From NCBI GenBank assembly GCA_039714535.1, contig JBDLJC010000040.1, forward strand, positions 1 through 32,886: a stretch of 32,886 nucleotides of DNA, given 5' to 3'. Below, piece after piece: positions 7,936-15,305 of the stretch. Below the pieces are notes generated by a model. The model was not told where the DNA came from and searched no databases. It was given only the letters and a program-made list of their open reading frames with translations. The DNA comes from JAGXFP01 sp039714535 (lineage in GTDB: Bacteria; Desulfobacterota; Desulfobulbia; Desulfobulbales; JAGXFP01). A program made the translations under genes and the position numbers. Position 1 is the stretch's first letter. Each line of letters starts with the position of its first letter.

Positions 7936-8523
7936 ATGATCGTTATAATAGATAATTACGACTCCTTTACTTACAATATCGTCCAAACTTTAGGTGGTTT
8001 GGGCGCTACAATGGAGATTTTCCGTAATGATCAGGTGGATGTGGCCCATATTGAGTCACTGCAGCCCGATCATCTGCTGATCTCGCCGGGGCCGTGTACC
8101 CCTGCCAAGGCTGGGACCTCCATTGCGGCGATTAAATATTTTGCCGGTCGGATTCCCGTTCTCGGGGTTTGTCTCGGTCACCAGTCGGTTGGTGAGGCCT
8201 TCGGCGGTCGCACTGTTCGGGCTTCCCGCCTTATGCATGGCAAGACCAGTCCTGTTTCCCATGATGGCAAAGGCGTATTCACCGGCCTGCCTGATCCGTT
8301 CGAGGCCATGCGTTACCATTCCCTGATTCTCGAGCGGGAGAGTCTGCCTGATTGTCTGGAGATTACCGCCTGGACCGACCAGAATGAGTTAATGGGGATC
8401 AGGCATAAGGAGTTGCTGGTTGAAGGGGTGCAGTTTCATCCCGAATCCATAATGACACCTGATGGGGTGCGGCTGTTGCAGAACTTTATCGACCCCGACT
8501 ATCCAAAAATGTATGGCAGATAA
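7936..8523 (+). CDS. trpG: Anthranilate synthase component II (glutamine amidotransferase)
   Basis: The glutaminase partner of TrpE: it releases ammonia from glutamine and channels it to the TrpE active site. The class I amidotransferase triad is visible as Cys79 (PVLGVCLGHQ), His168 and Glu170 (VQFHPES), with the oxyanion loop SPGPCTP near 50-56. Length (195 residues) is that of a free-standing TrpG/PabA. It lies 22 bases after trpE. No separate pabA is visible here, so it may also serve p-aminobenzoate synthesis, as in other bacteria with a shared subunit. Confidence 0.94.
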   Translation: MIVIIDNYDSFTYNIVQTLGGLGATMEIFRNDQVDVAHIESLQPDHLLISPGPCTPAKAGTSIAAIKYFAGRIPVLGVCLGHQSVGEAFGGRTVRASRLMHGKTSPVSHDGKGVFTGLPDPFEAMRYHSLILERESLPDCLEITAWTDQNELMGIRHKELLVEGVQFHPESIMTPDGVRLLQNFIDPDYPKMYGR

Positions 8524-8535
8524 GAGAGGCGTGTG

Positions 8536-9555
8536 ATGATCAAGGAAGCTATCTCCAAAGTGGTAATCGGCGTTGACCTGGGTGAAGAAGAGATGGTCGG
8601 CGTGATGAACGAGATTATGAGCGGGGCATGTTCTCCGGCTCAGATTGGTTCTTTTATTACCGCCCTCAGGATGAAGGGTGAGACCATCGCTGAGATCACC
8701 GGCGCGGCCCGGGTCATGCGTGATAAAGCGGCGCGGGTCGATGGTGGCACCGGCGACGGTATTCTGGTCGACACCTGCGGCACCGGTGGTGACAGTTCCG
8801 GCACCTTTAATGTCTCGACCACGGCGGCATTTGTGGTGGCCGGGGCCGGAGTGACAGTGGCCAAGCATGGCAACCGCTCCATCACCAGTAAATGTGGCAG
8901 CGCTGATGTGCTTGAGGCCTTGGGGGTTAATCTTGATCTCAACCCTGATCAGGTCGGTAAATGTATCCGCGAAGTCGGGATCGGCTTCATGTTTGCGCCG
9001 GTTATGCACGGCGCCATGAAACATGCCATCGGTCCCCGCCGGGAAATCGGGATCAGGACCGTTTTTAATATTCTGGGACCCTTGACCAATCCGGCCGGCG
9101 CCAATGTCCAGGTTATGGGGGTTTTCGATCCGGCCCTTATCGGCAAGCTGGCAGCGGTGCTTGGTAAGCTCGGCGCTCTGCGGGCCATGGTCGTTTGTGG
9201 CGCCGGCAATATGGATGAGTTGACGGTGACCGGCGAGACAAAAGTTGCAGAGTGGCGCGATGGTCAGGTTAGTGAATATACGGTCAACCCAGAGGATGTC
9301 GGGCTTGCCCGGGCCACCATTGACGATATCAAGGGCAAGGATAACGCCGGGGCGGCCGCGGACCATTTACGGCAGATTCTGAGCGGTGAACCGGGACCCT
9401 GTCTCGATATGGTTCTGCTTAATGCCGGGGCGGCCCTGACTGCGGCCGGTAAGGCGACTGATCTTAAGGGTGGGGTTGACCTGGCCCGCCAGATTGTTGC
9501 AAATGGCGCAGCCCTGGCCAAGGTGAATGGCCTGGTTGGTTTCTCGGCAAATTGA
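8536..9555 (+). CDS. trpD: Anthranilate phosphoribosyltransferase
   Basis: TrpD transfers the phosphoribosyl group of PRPP to anthranilate. The 339-residue protein shows the PRPP loop CGTGGDSSGTFNVST (GTGGDSSGT at 82-90), the KHGNRSITSKCGSADVLEALG segment with Lys110-Arg114, and FNILGPLTNPA further on. ATG at 8536 is preferred over GTG at 8533 because AGAGG sits 6 bases before it. It begins 12 bases after trpG stops, so the two are tightly linked. Nothing is missing from the active site. Confidence 0.95.
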   Translation: MIKEAISKVVIGVDLGEEEMVGVMNEIMSGACSPAQIGSFITALRMKGETIAEITGAARVMRDKAARVDGGTGDGILVDTCGTGGDSSGTFNVSTTAAFVVAGAGVTVAKHGNRSITSKCGSADVLEALGVNLDLNPDQVGKCIREVGIGFMFAPVMHGAMKHAIGPRREIGIRTVFNILGPLTNPAGANVQVMGVFDPALIGKLAAVLGKLGALRAMVVCGAGNMDELTVTGETKVAEWRDGQVSEYTVNPEDVGLARATIDDIKGKDNAGAAADHLRQILSGEPGPCLDMVLLNAGAALTAAGKATDLKGGVDLARQIVANGAALAKVNGLVGFSAN

Positions 9556-9582
9556 TCTTCTAGACTGGATAATATATCAAGC

Positions 9583-10347
9583 ATGATTCTCGATAAAATA
9601 GTAGCTCGCAAGAAAGAGGAAGTGGCCGATTTACTGAGCCGGGGCACAGAAGAACCTCCTGAACAGGTAGATCCGCCCCGGGGATTTATCCAAAGCCTGA
9701 TCGATTTTGATGGCATAGCGGTAATAGCCGAGGCCAAGAAGGCCTCTCCTTCCAAGGGGGTTATCTGCGAAGATTTTGATCCGGTTGCCATTGGTGTTGA
9801 TTACGAAAAAGGCGGCGCCCAGGCCCTGTCGGTTCTAACCGATGTGGACTTTTTTCAAGGCTCGCTTGCCTATATCCCCGCCGTGCGCAGCAGAGTTTCC
9901 CTACCGGTTCTGCGCAAGGATTTCATTATTCATGAAGCGCAGATCCACCAAGCTCGGGCCTTTGGGGCCGATGCCATTTTGCTGATCGTCGCTATTTTGG
10001 ACAAGGTGCAGCTCCGGGATTATCGCCTCCTGGCTGAAGATCTGGGGATGGACTGTCTGGTTGAGGTTCATGATGAGTGGGAAGGGGAGGCGGCCCTTAA
10101 TGGTGGTTCAAGGCTGATTGGGGTCAACAATCGCGATCTGCGTGATTTTTCCATGGACCTTGGCACCACCCTCAGGGTGAAGGAGATGATTCCCGCTGAT
10201 GTGCCGGTGGTCAGTGAGTCCGGGATCAAAAACTATGATGATGTCCGGAAACTGGCTGATAACGAGGTGGCGGCGGTTTTGGTCGGCGAGACCCTGATGC
10301 GGGCTGCTGATCGGGTTGCGGCGCTACGTGATCTGGTCGGCCGTTAA
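9583..10347 (+). CDS. trpC: Indole-3-glycerol phosphate synthase
   Basis: TrpC closes the indole ring from the CdRP intermediate to give indole-3-glycerol phosphate. The 254-residue TIM barrel shows the catalytic and phosphate-binding motifs IAEAKKASPSKG (about 48-59), PVLRKDFIIHEAQI, CLVEVHDEWE, IGVNNRDLRDF and VVSESGI. It is a single-function enzyme, not fused to TrpF. It follows trpD by 27 bases; the ribosome binding site before its ATG is weak. It belongs to the trp operon. Confidence 0.95.
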   Translation: MILDKIVARKKEEVADLLSRGTEEPPEQVDPPRGFIQSLIDFDGIAVIAEAKKASPSKGVICEDFDPVAIGVDYEKGGAQALSVLTDVDFFQGSLAYIPAVRSRVSLPVLRKDFIIHEAQIHQARAFGADAILLIVAILDKVQLRDYRLLAEDLGMDCLVEVHDEWEGEAALNGGSRLIGVNNRDLRDFSMDLGTTLRVKEMIPADVPVVSESGIKNYDDVRKLADNEVAAVLVGETLMRAADRVAALRDLVGR

Positions 10348-10385
10348 AGATGGGGCATTAATAATCTTCCTTAAGAGGGTTTTAA

Positions 10386-11024
10386 ATGGTCAAGAGAACG
10401 CGGATTAAGGTTTGCGGGATTACTGACCGTGAAGATCTTGTTCACGCTGTTAGTGCCGGAGTTGATGGCCTGGGCTTTATCTTTGCTAAAAACAGTCCCC
10501 GTCAGGTTGAGCCGGAAAAGGCCAGGGAACTGATCAAGTCTGTCCCTCCCTTTGTCGATGCGGTTGGGGTCTTTGTTAATGAGGACCCTGATGTGGTTAC
10601 CGACATTATCAAGTATTGCGGGCTGACCATGGTTCAGCTGCACGGTCAGGAAAATATCGATTACTGCCGACTTATGCCGGTCAGGGTCTTGAAGTCATTC
10701 GCGGTTAACAGCGATACCGATGGTGCTGAAATAGCCGTTTATTCCGGGGTGGCGGCTGGTTATCTGCTGGATACTTACCACAAGGCCATGGCGGGCGGGA
10801 CCGGCCAGACTTTCGACTGGAACCTGATTGATGGTCTCCGGATTCCGGGGCCGGTTTTTTTGGCCGGAGGGCTTGGTCCGGAGAATGTCGCTGCGGCAAT
10901 TAACGCGGTTCACCCCTTTGCGGTAGATATTAATTCGGGAGTGGAGACCTCGCCGGGGTGTAAGGACCACGCCAAGATTACTGCGCTGGTCGAGGCGGTG
11001 CGGTGCGCTGATTTTCCCGCCTGA
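10386..11024 (+). CDS. trpF: Phosphoribosylanthranilate isomerase
   Basis: TrpF performs the Amadori rearrangement of phosphoribosylanthranilate to CdRP. The 212 residues form a small TIM barrel with the catalytic Cys10 in KVCGIT and Asp129 in LLDTYHK, plus FLAGGLGPENVAAAI and DINSGVETSPGCKDHAKI, the phosphate site. AGAGGG precedes the ATG at proper distance. It is the last gene of the operon: trpB and trpA do not follow, and the next gene is convergent only 9 bases away. No terminator is visible at this junction. Confidence 0.95.
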   Translation: MVKRTRIKVCGITDREDLVHAVSAGVDGLGFIFAKNSPRQVEPEKARELIKSVPPFVDAVGVFVNEDPDVVTDIIKYCGLTMVQLHGQENIDYCRLMPVRVLKSFAVNSDTDGAEIAVYSGVAAGYLLDTYHKAMAGGTGQTFDWNLIDGLRIPGPVFLAGGLGPENVAAAINAVHPFAVDINSGVETSPGCKDHAKITALVEAVRCADFPA

Positions 11025-11033
11025 CAGTTTTCT

Positions 11034-11798
11034 TTAGTTGTCCAAATAGATAGTAACGATTTCTTCGCTGGATTGACCGAAAGACAAGCTCAGTCGAAGT
11101 TGCCGGGCCGATTGGGCCTCACTGCCGTGAGTTCCTGGGAAAAACAGGGTGCCGTAAGCGATCTGCCCCGGTTTGATGGGCTTGTTGCGCAGTGATTTTT
11201 CGGCCAAGTCCTCCCGGACCGTTCGGCTGCTTTTGGCGGCTGCTTCCGATCCGCCAACAATAGCGCCACCGGCAGCTCCCAGTACCGCTCCCTGCCCCAT
11301 GCTTTCGCCGAGATTATTGCCACTGACGATGCCGATGGCCAGACCCGCCACCGCCCCGGCGGCACCCATCAAAATGGCGGGAGTTGTTGCTCCTTTGGCA
11401 GTTTCGCCTATCTTGACGTATTTACTGGTTCGTTGATACGTTTTCTCAATTGACAAAATAGGCCAGGCATTATTGTCCTGGTCGAGCAGGAAAGTTTGGC
11501 TCGGGTTTATCTTCACCGGCCGCCCTCCGTCATTCTGGAAGGTGATCTGGACCGGCAATATGCCGGATTTGCGGATGTCGAACCCGTAGGCGCTGGCTGC
11601 CTCATCCTTGTCGACGAAGGCGGTGGCGGCGACCTTGAGCCCGTTGACCACAACCATGCTTGCTGAAGATTCGGGAAGTTTGATCGGCGCCACCCGGTCA
11701 CGGTAGGAGCAGGAGACAATACCACTGGCTAAGATCAACAACATCAACAGGTTGAGCCCTGTTTTTGTGTTTGCTTTTACCCGATAAATATAAACCAT
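11034..11798 (-). CDS. Glycine-zipper lipoprotein of unknown function
   Basis: A 254-residue predicted lipoprotein. A hydrophobic signal ends in a lipobox-like IVSC, which puts the lipidated cysteine near residue 30. A beta-rich region follows (about 45-130, with LPVQITFQNDGGRPV), then a glycine/alanine zipper (about 140-185, ILMGAAGAVAGLAIGIVSGNN and GAVLGAAGGAIVGG) and a C-terminal beta part. Glycine zippers of this sort insert in or stick to membranes. GAGGT lies 7 bases before the start. It follows htrA by 43 bases on the same strand with no terminator seen, so the two may share a transcript linked to envelope quality control. I cannot name the function. Confidence 0.75.
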   Translation of the reverse strand: MVYIYRVKANTKTGLNLLMLLILASGIVSCSYRDRVAPIKLPESSASMVVVNGLKVAATAFVDKDEAASAYGFDIRKSGILPVQITFQNDGGRPVKINPSQTFLLDQDNNAWPILSIEKTYQRTSKYVKIGETAKGATTPAILMGAAGAVAGLAIGIVSGNNLGESMGQGAVLGAAGGAIVGGSEAAAKSSRTVREDLAEKSLRNKPIKPGQIAYGTLFFPGTHGSEAQSARQLRLSLSFGQSSEEIVTIYLDN

Positions 11799-11841
11799 TA
11801 GTTTGACCTCGCAGCTGTTGTTAAAAGATATTCAGCCGGTT

Positions 11842-13266
11842 CTACTTGTTTTTTATTACAACGAATCTGGTATGATCGTCTCTCTTGGTAAGCAACAGGA
11901 TGTTGTTATCCGGTTTTATATTCCGGAGAATATCCTTGAACTCTTTGATGCTTGCAACCGATTTCTGGTTGATTTCAAGAATGATCTCGCCGCGTCTGAT
12001 TCCTGCTGCGGCAGCCGGTGAACCGTTGCCAACATCGGAGATGATCAATCCTTCCTGATCTTTAATCCCCAATGTTTTTGCCAATTCCGGGGTTATTTCC
12101 TGAACGGTCAAGCCCAGCTTACGGTTGATGTTTTCGCTTTCTGATGAGCTGGCGTAAACCTGTTCTTCATCCAGTTTGCCGATTGTTACCTTGAGCTTCT
12201 TTTTTTTGCCTTTACGGATAATCGTCAATTCCGCTACTGTGTCGACCGGAGTCAGGGCCACAAAAGAGGGCAGGGTGGCCATGGCGGTAATTTCCCGGCC
12301 CATGAATTCGATGATAACATCACCCTGTTTTATGCCGGCTTTCTCAGCGGGGCTATCCTCCATTACTTCACCGACCAAGGCGCCAATGGGGAGGTCCAGA
12401 CCGAATTTATCGGCAAGATCTGCGGTAACGTGCTGAATCATAACTCCGAGCCAGCCCCGGGTAACAGTGCCGTGTTCTTTAAGTTGATCGACAACATTCT
12501 TGACCATGTTTACCGGGATGGCAAAACCGAGACCGATATTGCCGCCGCTGCGACTGAAAATGACAGAGTTGATTCCGATCAGATCACCGTCTAGATCGAA
12601 AAGGGGACCGCCGGAATTGCCCAAGTTGATGGAGGCGTCGGTCTGAATGAAGTTTTCGTAGGGGCCGCTGCCGATTGATCTGCCCTTGCCACTGACAATG
12701 CCGGCGGTAACTGTGTTTTCAAAACCGAAAGGGTTGCCGATGGCAACGACCCATTCTCCTACCCGGATTTTGTCGGAATCACCGAATTTAATGTAGGTCA
12801 GACCGTTGCGGGGTTCGATCTTGATCAGGGCCACATCTGTTTTAGGATCGCGGCCGATGATCTTTGCGTCATACTCTTCATGGTTGGTGCAACGGACCTT
12901 GATCTCTTCGGCCCCTTCAACCACATGGTTATTGGTGACGATATAGCCATCGGCCGAAATGATGACCCCTGAACCAAGACTTTGCGCCTTTTGCGGGCGT
13001 TCCGGTTGGTTCTCCGGCATTGGCATGTCGAAAAACCTCTTGAGAAGATCAGGGATATCCTGATTGTCATGGAATTGAGGCATTTCCCGGTTGCGCGAGG
13101 TTTTTGTGATCTTGGTCGAGTATAAATTGACCACCGAAGGTCCCATTTGCTCAACCAGATCGGCGATGTTGCCGGGCAGGTTGCCGGCCACGACCAGGTT
13201 TGGTGTGACGACCAGAACCAGGGTCAGGATGATTTTTTTGACAGAGATGTTGGTGAAGCTTTCCAT
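11842..13266 (-). CDS. Periplasmic serine protease Do (HtrA/DegP family)
   Basis: An envelope protease/chaperone that degrades misfolded periplasmic proteins. The 474-residue protein has an N-terminal signal (about 1-27), a trypsin-like domain with His114 (TNNHVVEG), Asp144 (DPKTDVALIKI) and Ser218 (NLGNSGGPLF), and two PDZ domains (about 275-365 and 385-470). The start at 13266 is chosen because AGGAGAG lies 8 bases upstream and the signal peptide then begins properly; the frame can be extended 13 codons further without a ribosome binding site. The LA loop (about 55-90) is of medium length. It could be called degP, degQ or mucD; sequence alone does not decide. Confidence 0.93.
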   Translation of the reverse strand: MESFTNISVKKIILTLVLVVTPNLVVAGNLPGNIADLVEQMGPSVVNLYSTKITKTSRNREMPQFHDNQDIPDLLKRFFDMPMPENQPERPQKAQSLGSGVIISADGYIVTNNHVVEGAEEIKVRCTNHEEYDAKIIGRDPKTDVALIKIEPRNGLTYIKFGDSDKIRVGEWVVAIGNPFGFENTVTAGIVSGKGRSIGSGPYENFIQTDASINLGNSGGPLFDLDGDLIGINSVIFSRSGGNIGLGFAIPVNMVKNVVDQLKEHGTVTRGWLGVMIQHVTADLADKFGLDLPIGALVGEVMEDSPAEKAGIKQGDVIIEFMGREITAMATLPSFVALTPVDTVAELTIIRKGKKKKLKVTIGKLDEEQVYASSSESENINRKLGLTVQEITPELAKTLGIKDQEGLIISDVGNGSPAAAAGIRRGEIILEINQKSVASIKEFKDILRNIKPDNNILLLTKRDDHTRFVVIKNK

Positions 13267-13423
13267 TTTATTGACTCTCCTGAATTTATAGGGTTTTTTC
13301 GTCAATTCGCATTAAATGTACTGTCTTGAGTGATTTGTCTTTATGGAAGTGACATACTTGATTTTAATCATTGCCAAGGAATTTTGCAAAGATTGAGAAC
13401 TGATTTTAAAGATAAAGTCTAAC

Positions 13424-13441
13424 AACCGCTTAGCAGCGGTT
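13424..13441. other. Short perfect inverted repeat upstream of htrA
   Basis: AACCGCT and AGCGGTT, 7 bases each, flank a TAGC loop and are followed by a short T-run on the plus strand. It could be an operator for the divergent genes or a weak terminator. It lies about 160 bases before the htrA start. Confidence 0.4.
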
Positions 13442-13614
13442 TTCAGGATTAATTGTCAGATGTTCTAAAACAAGATTACTCTATGTCAGTTTAACCAAGG
13501 GAATCAACTAAAAAATACATAGGCACTTTTTCACAAATACAGTAATGCTCAATGTCATAAAAAAGGTCCGGTTTTGTTGCCAATGGTGGTCCATCTAGAT
13601 GGGGAAGGCGCCAT

Positions 13615-13644
13615 TTGTCAGAACCATCTTCAGATCGCTATAGT
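13615..13644 (+). promoter_or_regulatory. Candidate sigma-70 promoter of the thiL operon
   Basis: TTGTCA (13615-13620) and TATAGT (13639-13644) each match consensus at five of six positions and are 18 bases apart. Transcription would begin near 13651, about 60 bases before the first gene. Confidence 0.5.
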
Positions 13645-13712
13645 ATCTATTCGCCGTCTTATTTTAAAATATCTGATGGGACGGATAAATGAAAGTCTAA
13701 GTGGGTTTTGTT

Positions 13713-14084
13713 ATGGAAAAGCTTGTTGAAGATTTGCGGAAGGCAGTCAGTTTTAAAAATAGCACTGAGATTGGCGATATTGTGCTGATCGCCATCGATA
13801 CCCCCAGATCATTGCTGTATGCCAGAGTTAGAGACTTTGAGCGGGATGATAGCCGCCGGGAGGAGTGGTGGCACATCACCTTGCAGTTGCTGACCGTCCC
13901 GCCCCAGGAGGTGAAATGGACCTTACGCCGGGAGCAGTTCACCGGCCAGGAAATTTTTTCCATGGGTGGCGATAAACGGTTCATCCAGGCGGTTGATCTG
14001 GAGGGGCTTCAGCCTGATGTCCCTGACGATGCTCCCACTGCTAAAGAGCAGAAAGGTAAACCGAAGCTGCAGCTGCTTAAATAG
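13713..14084 (+). CDS. Small unknown protein upstream of thiL
   Basis: A soluble protein of about 123 residues that I do not recognise. It starts with a short helix, has an alternating beta pattern in the middle (IGDIVLIAIDTPRSLLYARV, then WWHITLQLLTVPP and VKWTLRREQFTGQEIF), and ends in a charged, proline- and lysine-rich tail. No signal peptide or membrane helix is visible. ATG at 13713 is taken as start; GTG at 13701 is possible, and neither has a strong ribosome binding site. It ends 13 bases before thiL, so the pair form an operon. Its job may be linked to thiL only by shared transcription. Confidence 0.7.
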   Translation: MEKLVEDLRKAVSFKNSTEIGDIVLIAIDTPRSLLYARVRDFERDDSRREEWWHITLQLLTVPPQEVKWTLRREQFTGQEIFSMGGDKRFIQAVDLEGLQPDVPDDAPTAKEQKGKPKLQLLK

Positions 14085-14097
14085 GGTGGTAGGGAAG

Positions 14098-15099
14098 ATG
14101 GCTTTGTCCGAGAAAGGAATAATTGAGCGGATCAGACAGCAAAGCACGTCCGGCTCTGCGGAATTGCTGCTTGGCATAGGCGATGACTGTGCGGTTATTA
14201 AGCGGGGTGGCGGTTTGGTGGAACTGGTTACCACTGACACCCTGGTTGAGAAGGTCCACTTTGATTCGGTCTGGCATCCTTCCGAACTGCTGGGGCGCAA
14301 AGCTGCGGCCGTTAATTTGAGTGATGTGGCCGCCATGGGTGGTCGCCCTCGCTATTGCCTGCTGTCACTGGCTTTGCCGGTCGGTTTTGCCGAATCATGG
14401 CTTGATCAATTCATGGCTGGTTTCCTGGCCGTATTGAGCGAACATGGGGTCCTGCTGATTGGCGGAGATACGGTCAAGAGTGAGGGTGGCTATCTAATCT
14501 CGGTTACCGTTATGGGCGAGGCGCCCGAGGCTGAAATTTTGTTGCGTTCGGCGGCTCGGCCCGGTGATCTGATCATGGTCAGCGGCCCGCTCGGTAACGC
14601 GGCGGCAGGTCTGGAGATCTGTCGCCGGGGGCTTGGCGGTGAGAATGATGGTTGGCAGGAACTGATTGCGGCCCATCTTGATCCCACGCCCGAAACCGTT
14701 TTGGGCCGGGTTCTGGCCGCAAGCGGTCTGGTCAATGGCATGATGGATTTATCGGACGGTCTGGCCACGGATCTCGCCCATCTCTGTTGTGAAAGCGGGG
14801 TGGCGGCGGAAATTGATGGAGGTTTACTTCCCCTCTCAGACAATTTACGGGACGCGGCTGAATCACTCGGTTGTGACCATATGTCGTGGGCGCTCAGTGG
14901 CGGTGAGGATTATCGATTGCTCTTTACGGTCCCGTCTGTGCATAGTGAAAAATTGCGGGAGGATGTCCGTCGTGAACTTGGTCGTGATCTTGTCTCGGTA
15001 GGGCGCATTGTTGCCGGTAAAGGTGTGGTCCTGATTGATGGCGCCAAGCGTCTTGATATCTCTTATCATGGTTATGACCATTTTGTTGCAGATGACTAA
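14098..15099 (+). CDS. thiL: Thiamine-monophosphate kinase
   Basis: ThiL phosphorylates thiamine monophosphate to the active cofactor thiamine diphosphate. The 333 residues belong to the PurM/ThiL superfamily: GIGDDCAVI near residue 24, TTDTLVEKVHFD, KAAAVNLSDVAAMGG, LLIGGDTVKSEGG, GDLIMVSGPLGNAAAGLEI and MDLSDGLATDLAHLC, which carry the Mg-ATP aspartates. The ATG at 14098 is chosen because AGGGAAG lies just upstream; the frame stays open for 44 codons further but that part overlaps the preceding gene. Length is normal for the family. No other thiamine genes are nearby. Confidence 0.94.
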   Translation: MALSEKGIIERIRQQSTSGSAELLLGIGDDCAVIKRGGGLVELVTTDTLVEKVHFDSVWHPSELLGRKAAAVNLSDVAAMGGRPRYCLLSLALPVGFAESWLDQFMAGFLAVLSEHGVLLIGGDTVKSEGGYLISVTVMGEAPEAEILLRSAARPGDLIMVSGPLGNAAAGLEICRRGLGGENDGWQELIAAHLDPTPETVLGRVLAASGLVNGMMDLSDGLATDLAHLCCESGVAAEIDGGLLPLSDNLRDAAESLGCDHMSWALSGGEDYRLLFTVPSVHSEKLREDVRRELGRDLVSVGRIVAGKGVVLIDGAKRLDISYHGYDHFVADD

Positions 15100-15161
15100 A
15101 GTCGGGACAAAACGAAAACCGGAGATTGAACTGGTAAGTGGATGACGTAGGACATCCAGAA

Positions 15162-15227
15162 GCCAGGAGTCAGAATATCTGATTTTCTTGTCTTTCTTCA
15201 GAATACTGGCTCCTGTATTCTGAACTC
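15162..15227. repeat. Palindromic repeat element in the thiL-uvrB gap
   Basis: A perfect 10-base stem, TTCAGAATAC/GTATTCTGAA (15197-15206 and 15215-15224), encloses the loop TGGCTCCT. A third related copy, CCAGGAGTCAGAATA, lies at 15163-15177 and can pair with the right arm. The mix of CAGGAG and CAGAATA words in both orientations looks like a non-coding dispersed repeat rather than a terminator, since no T-run follows. Confidence 0.5.
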
Positions 15228-15305
15228 AAAAGACTGAATCTCGTTGAAGCAAGAATAATCTCGTAATTACCACATGATAAAGAAACTCTAAAAATTGAAT
15301 TTTTA

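Larger units (their letters stand above)
13267..13712. other. Divergent intergenic region between htrA and the thiL operon
   Basis: About 445 bases without a gene. It holds a small inverted repeat (13424-13441) and a promoter-like pair for the rightward operon (13615-13644). The stretch nearest htrA is AT-rich and should carry the htrA promoter, but I cannot point to one. Confidence 0.5.

Noticed and set aside
8389..9366. Long open frame on the minus strand opposite trpD
   Set aside because: It lies fully opposite conserved trpD coding sequence, has a low-complexity His/Gly-rich product and no start signal. It is a codon-bias shadow.
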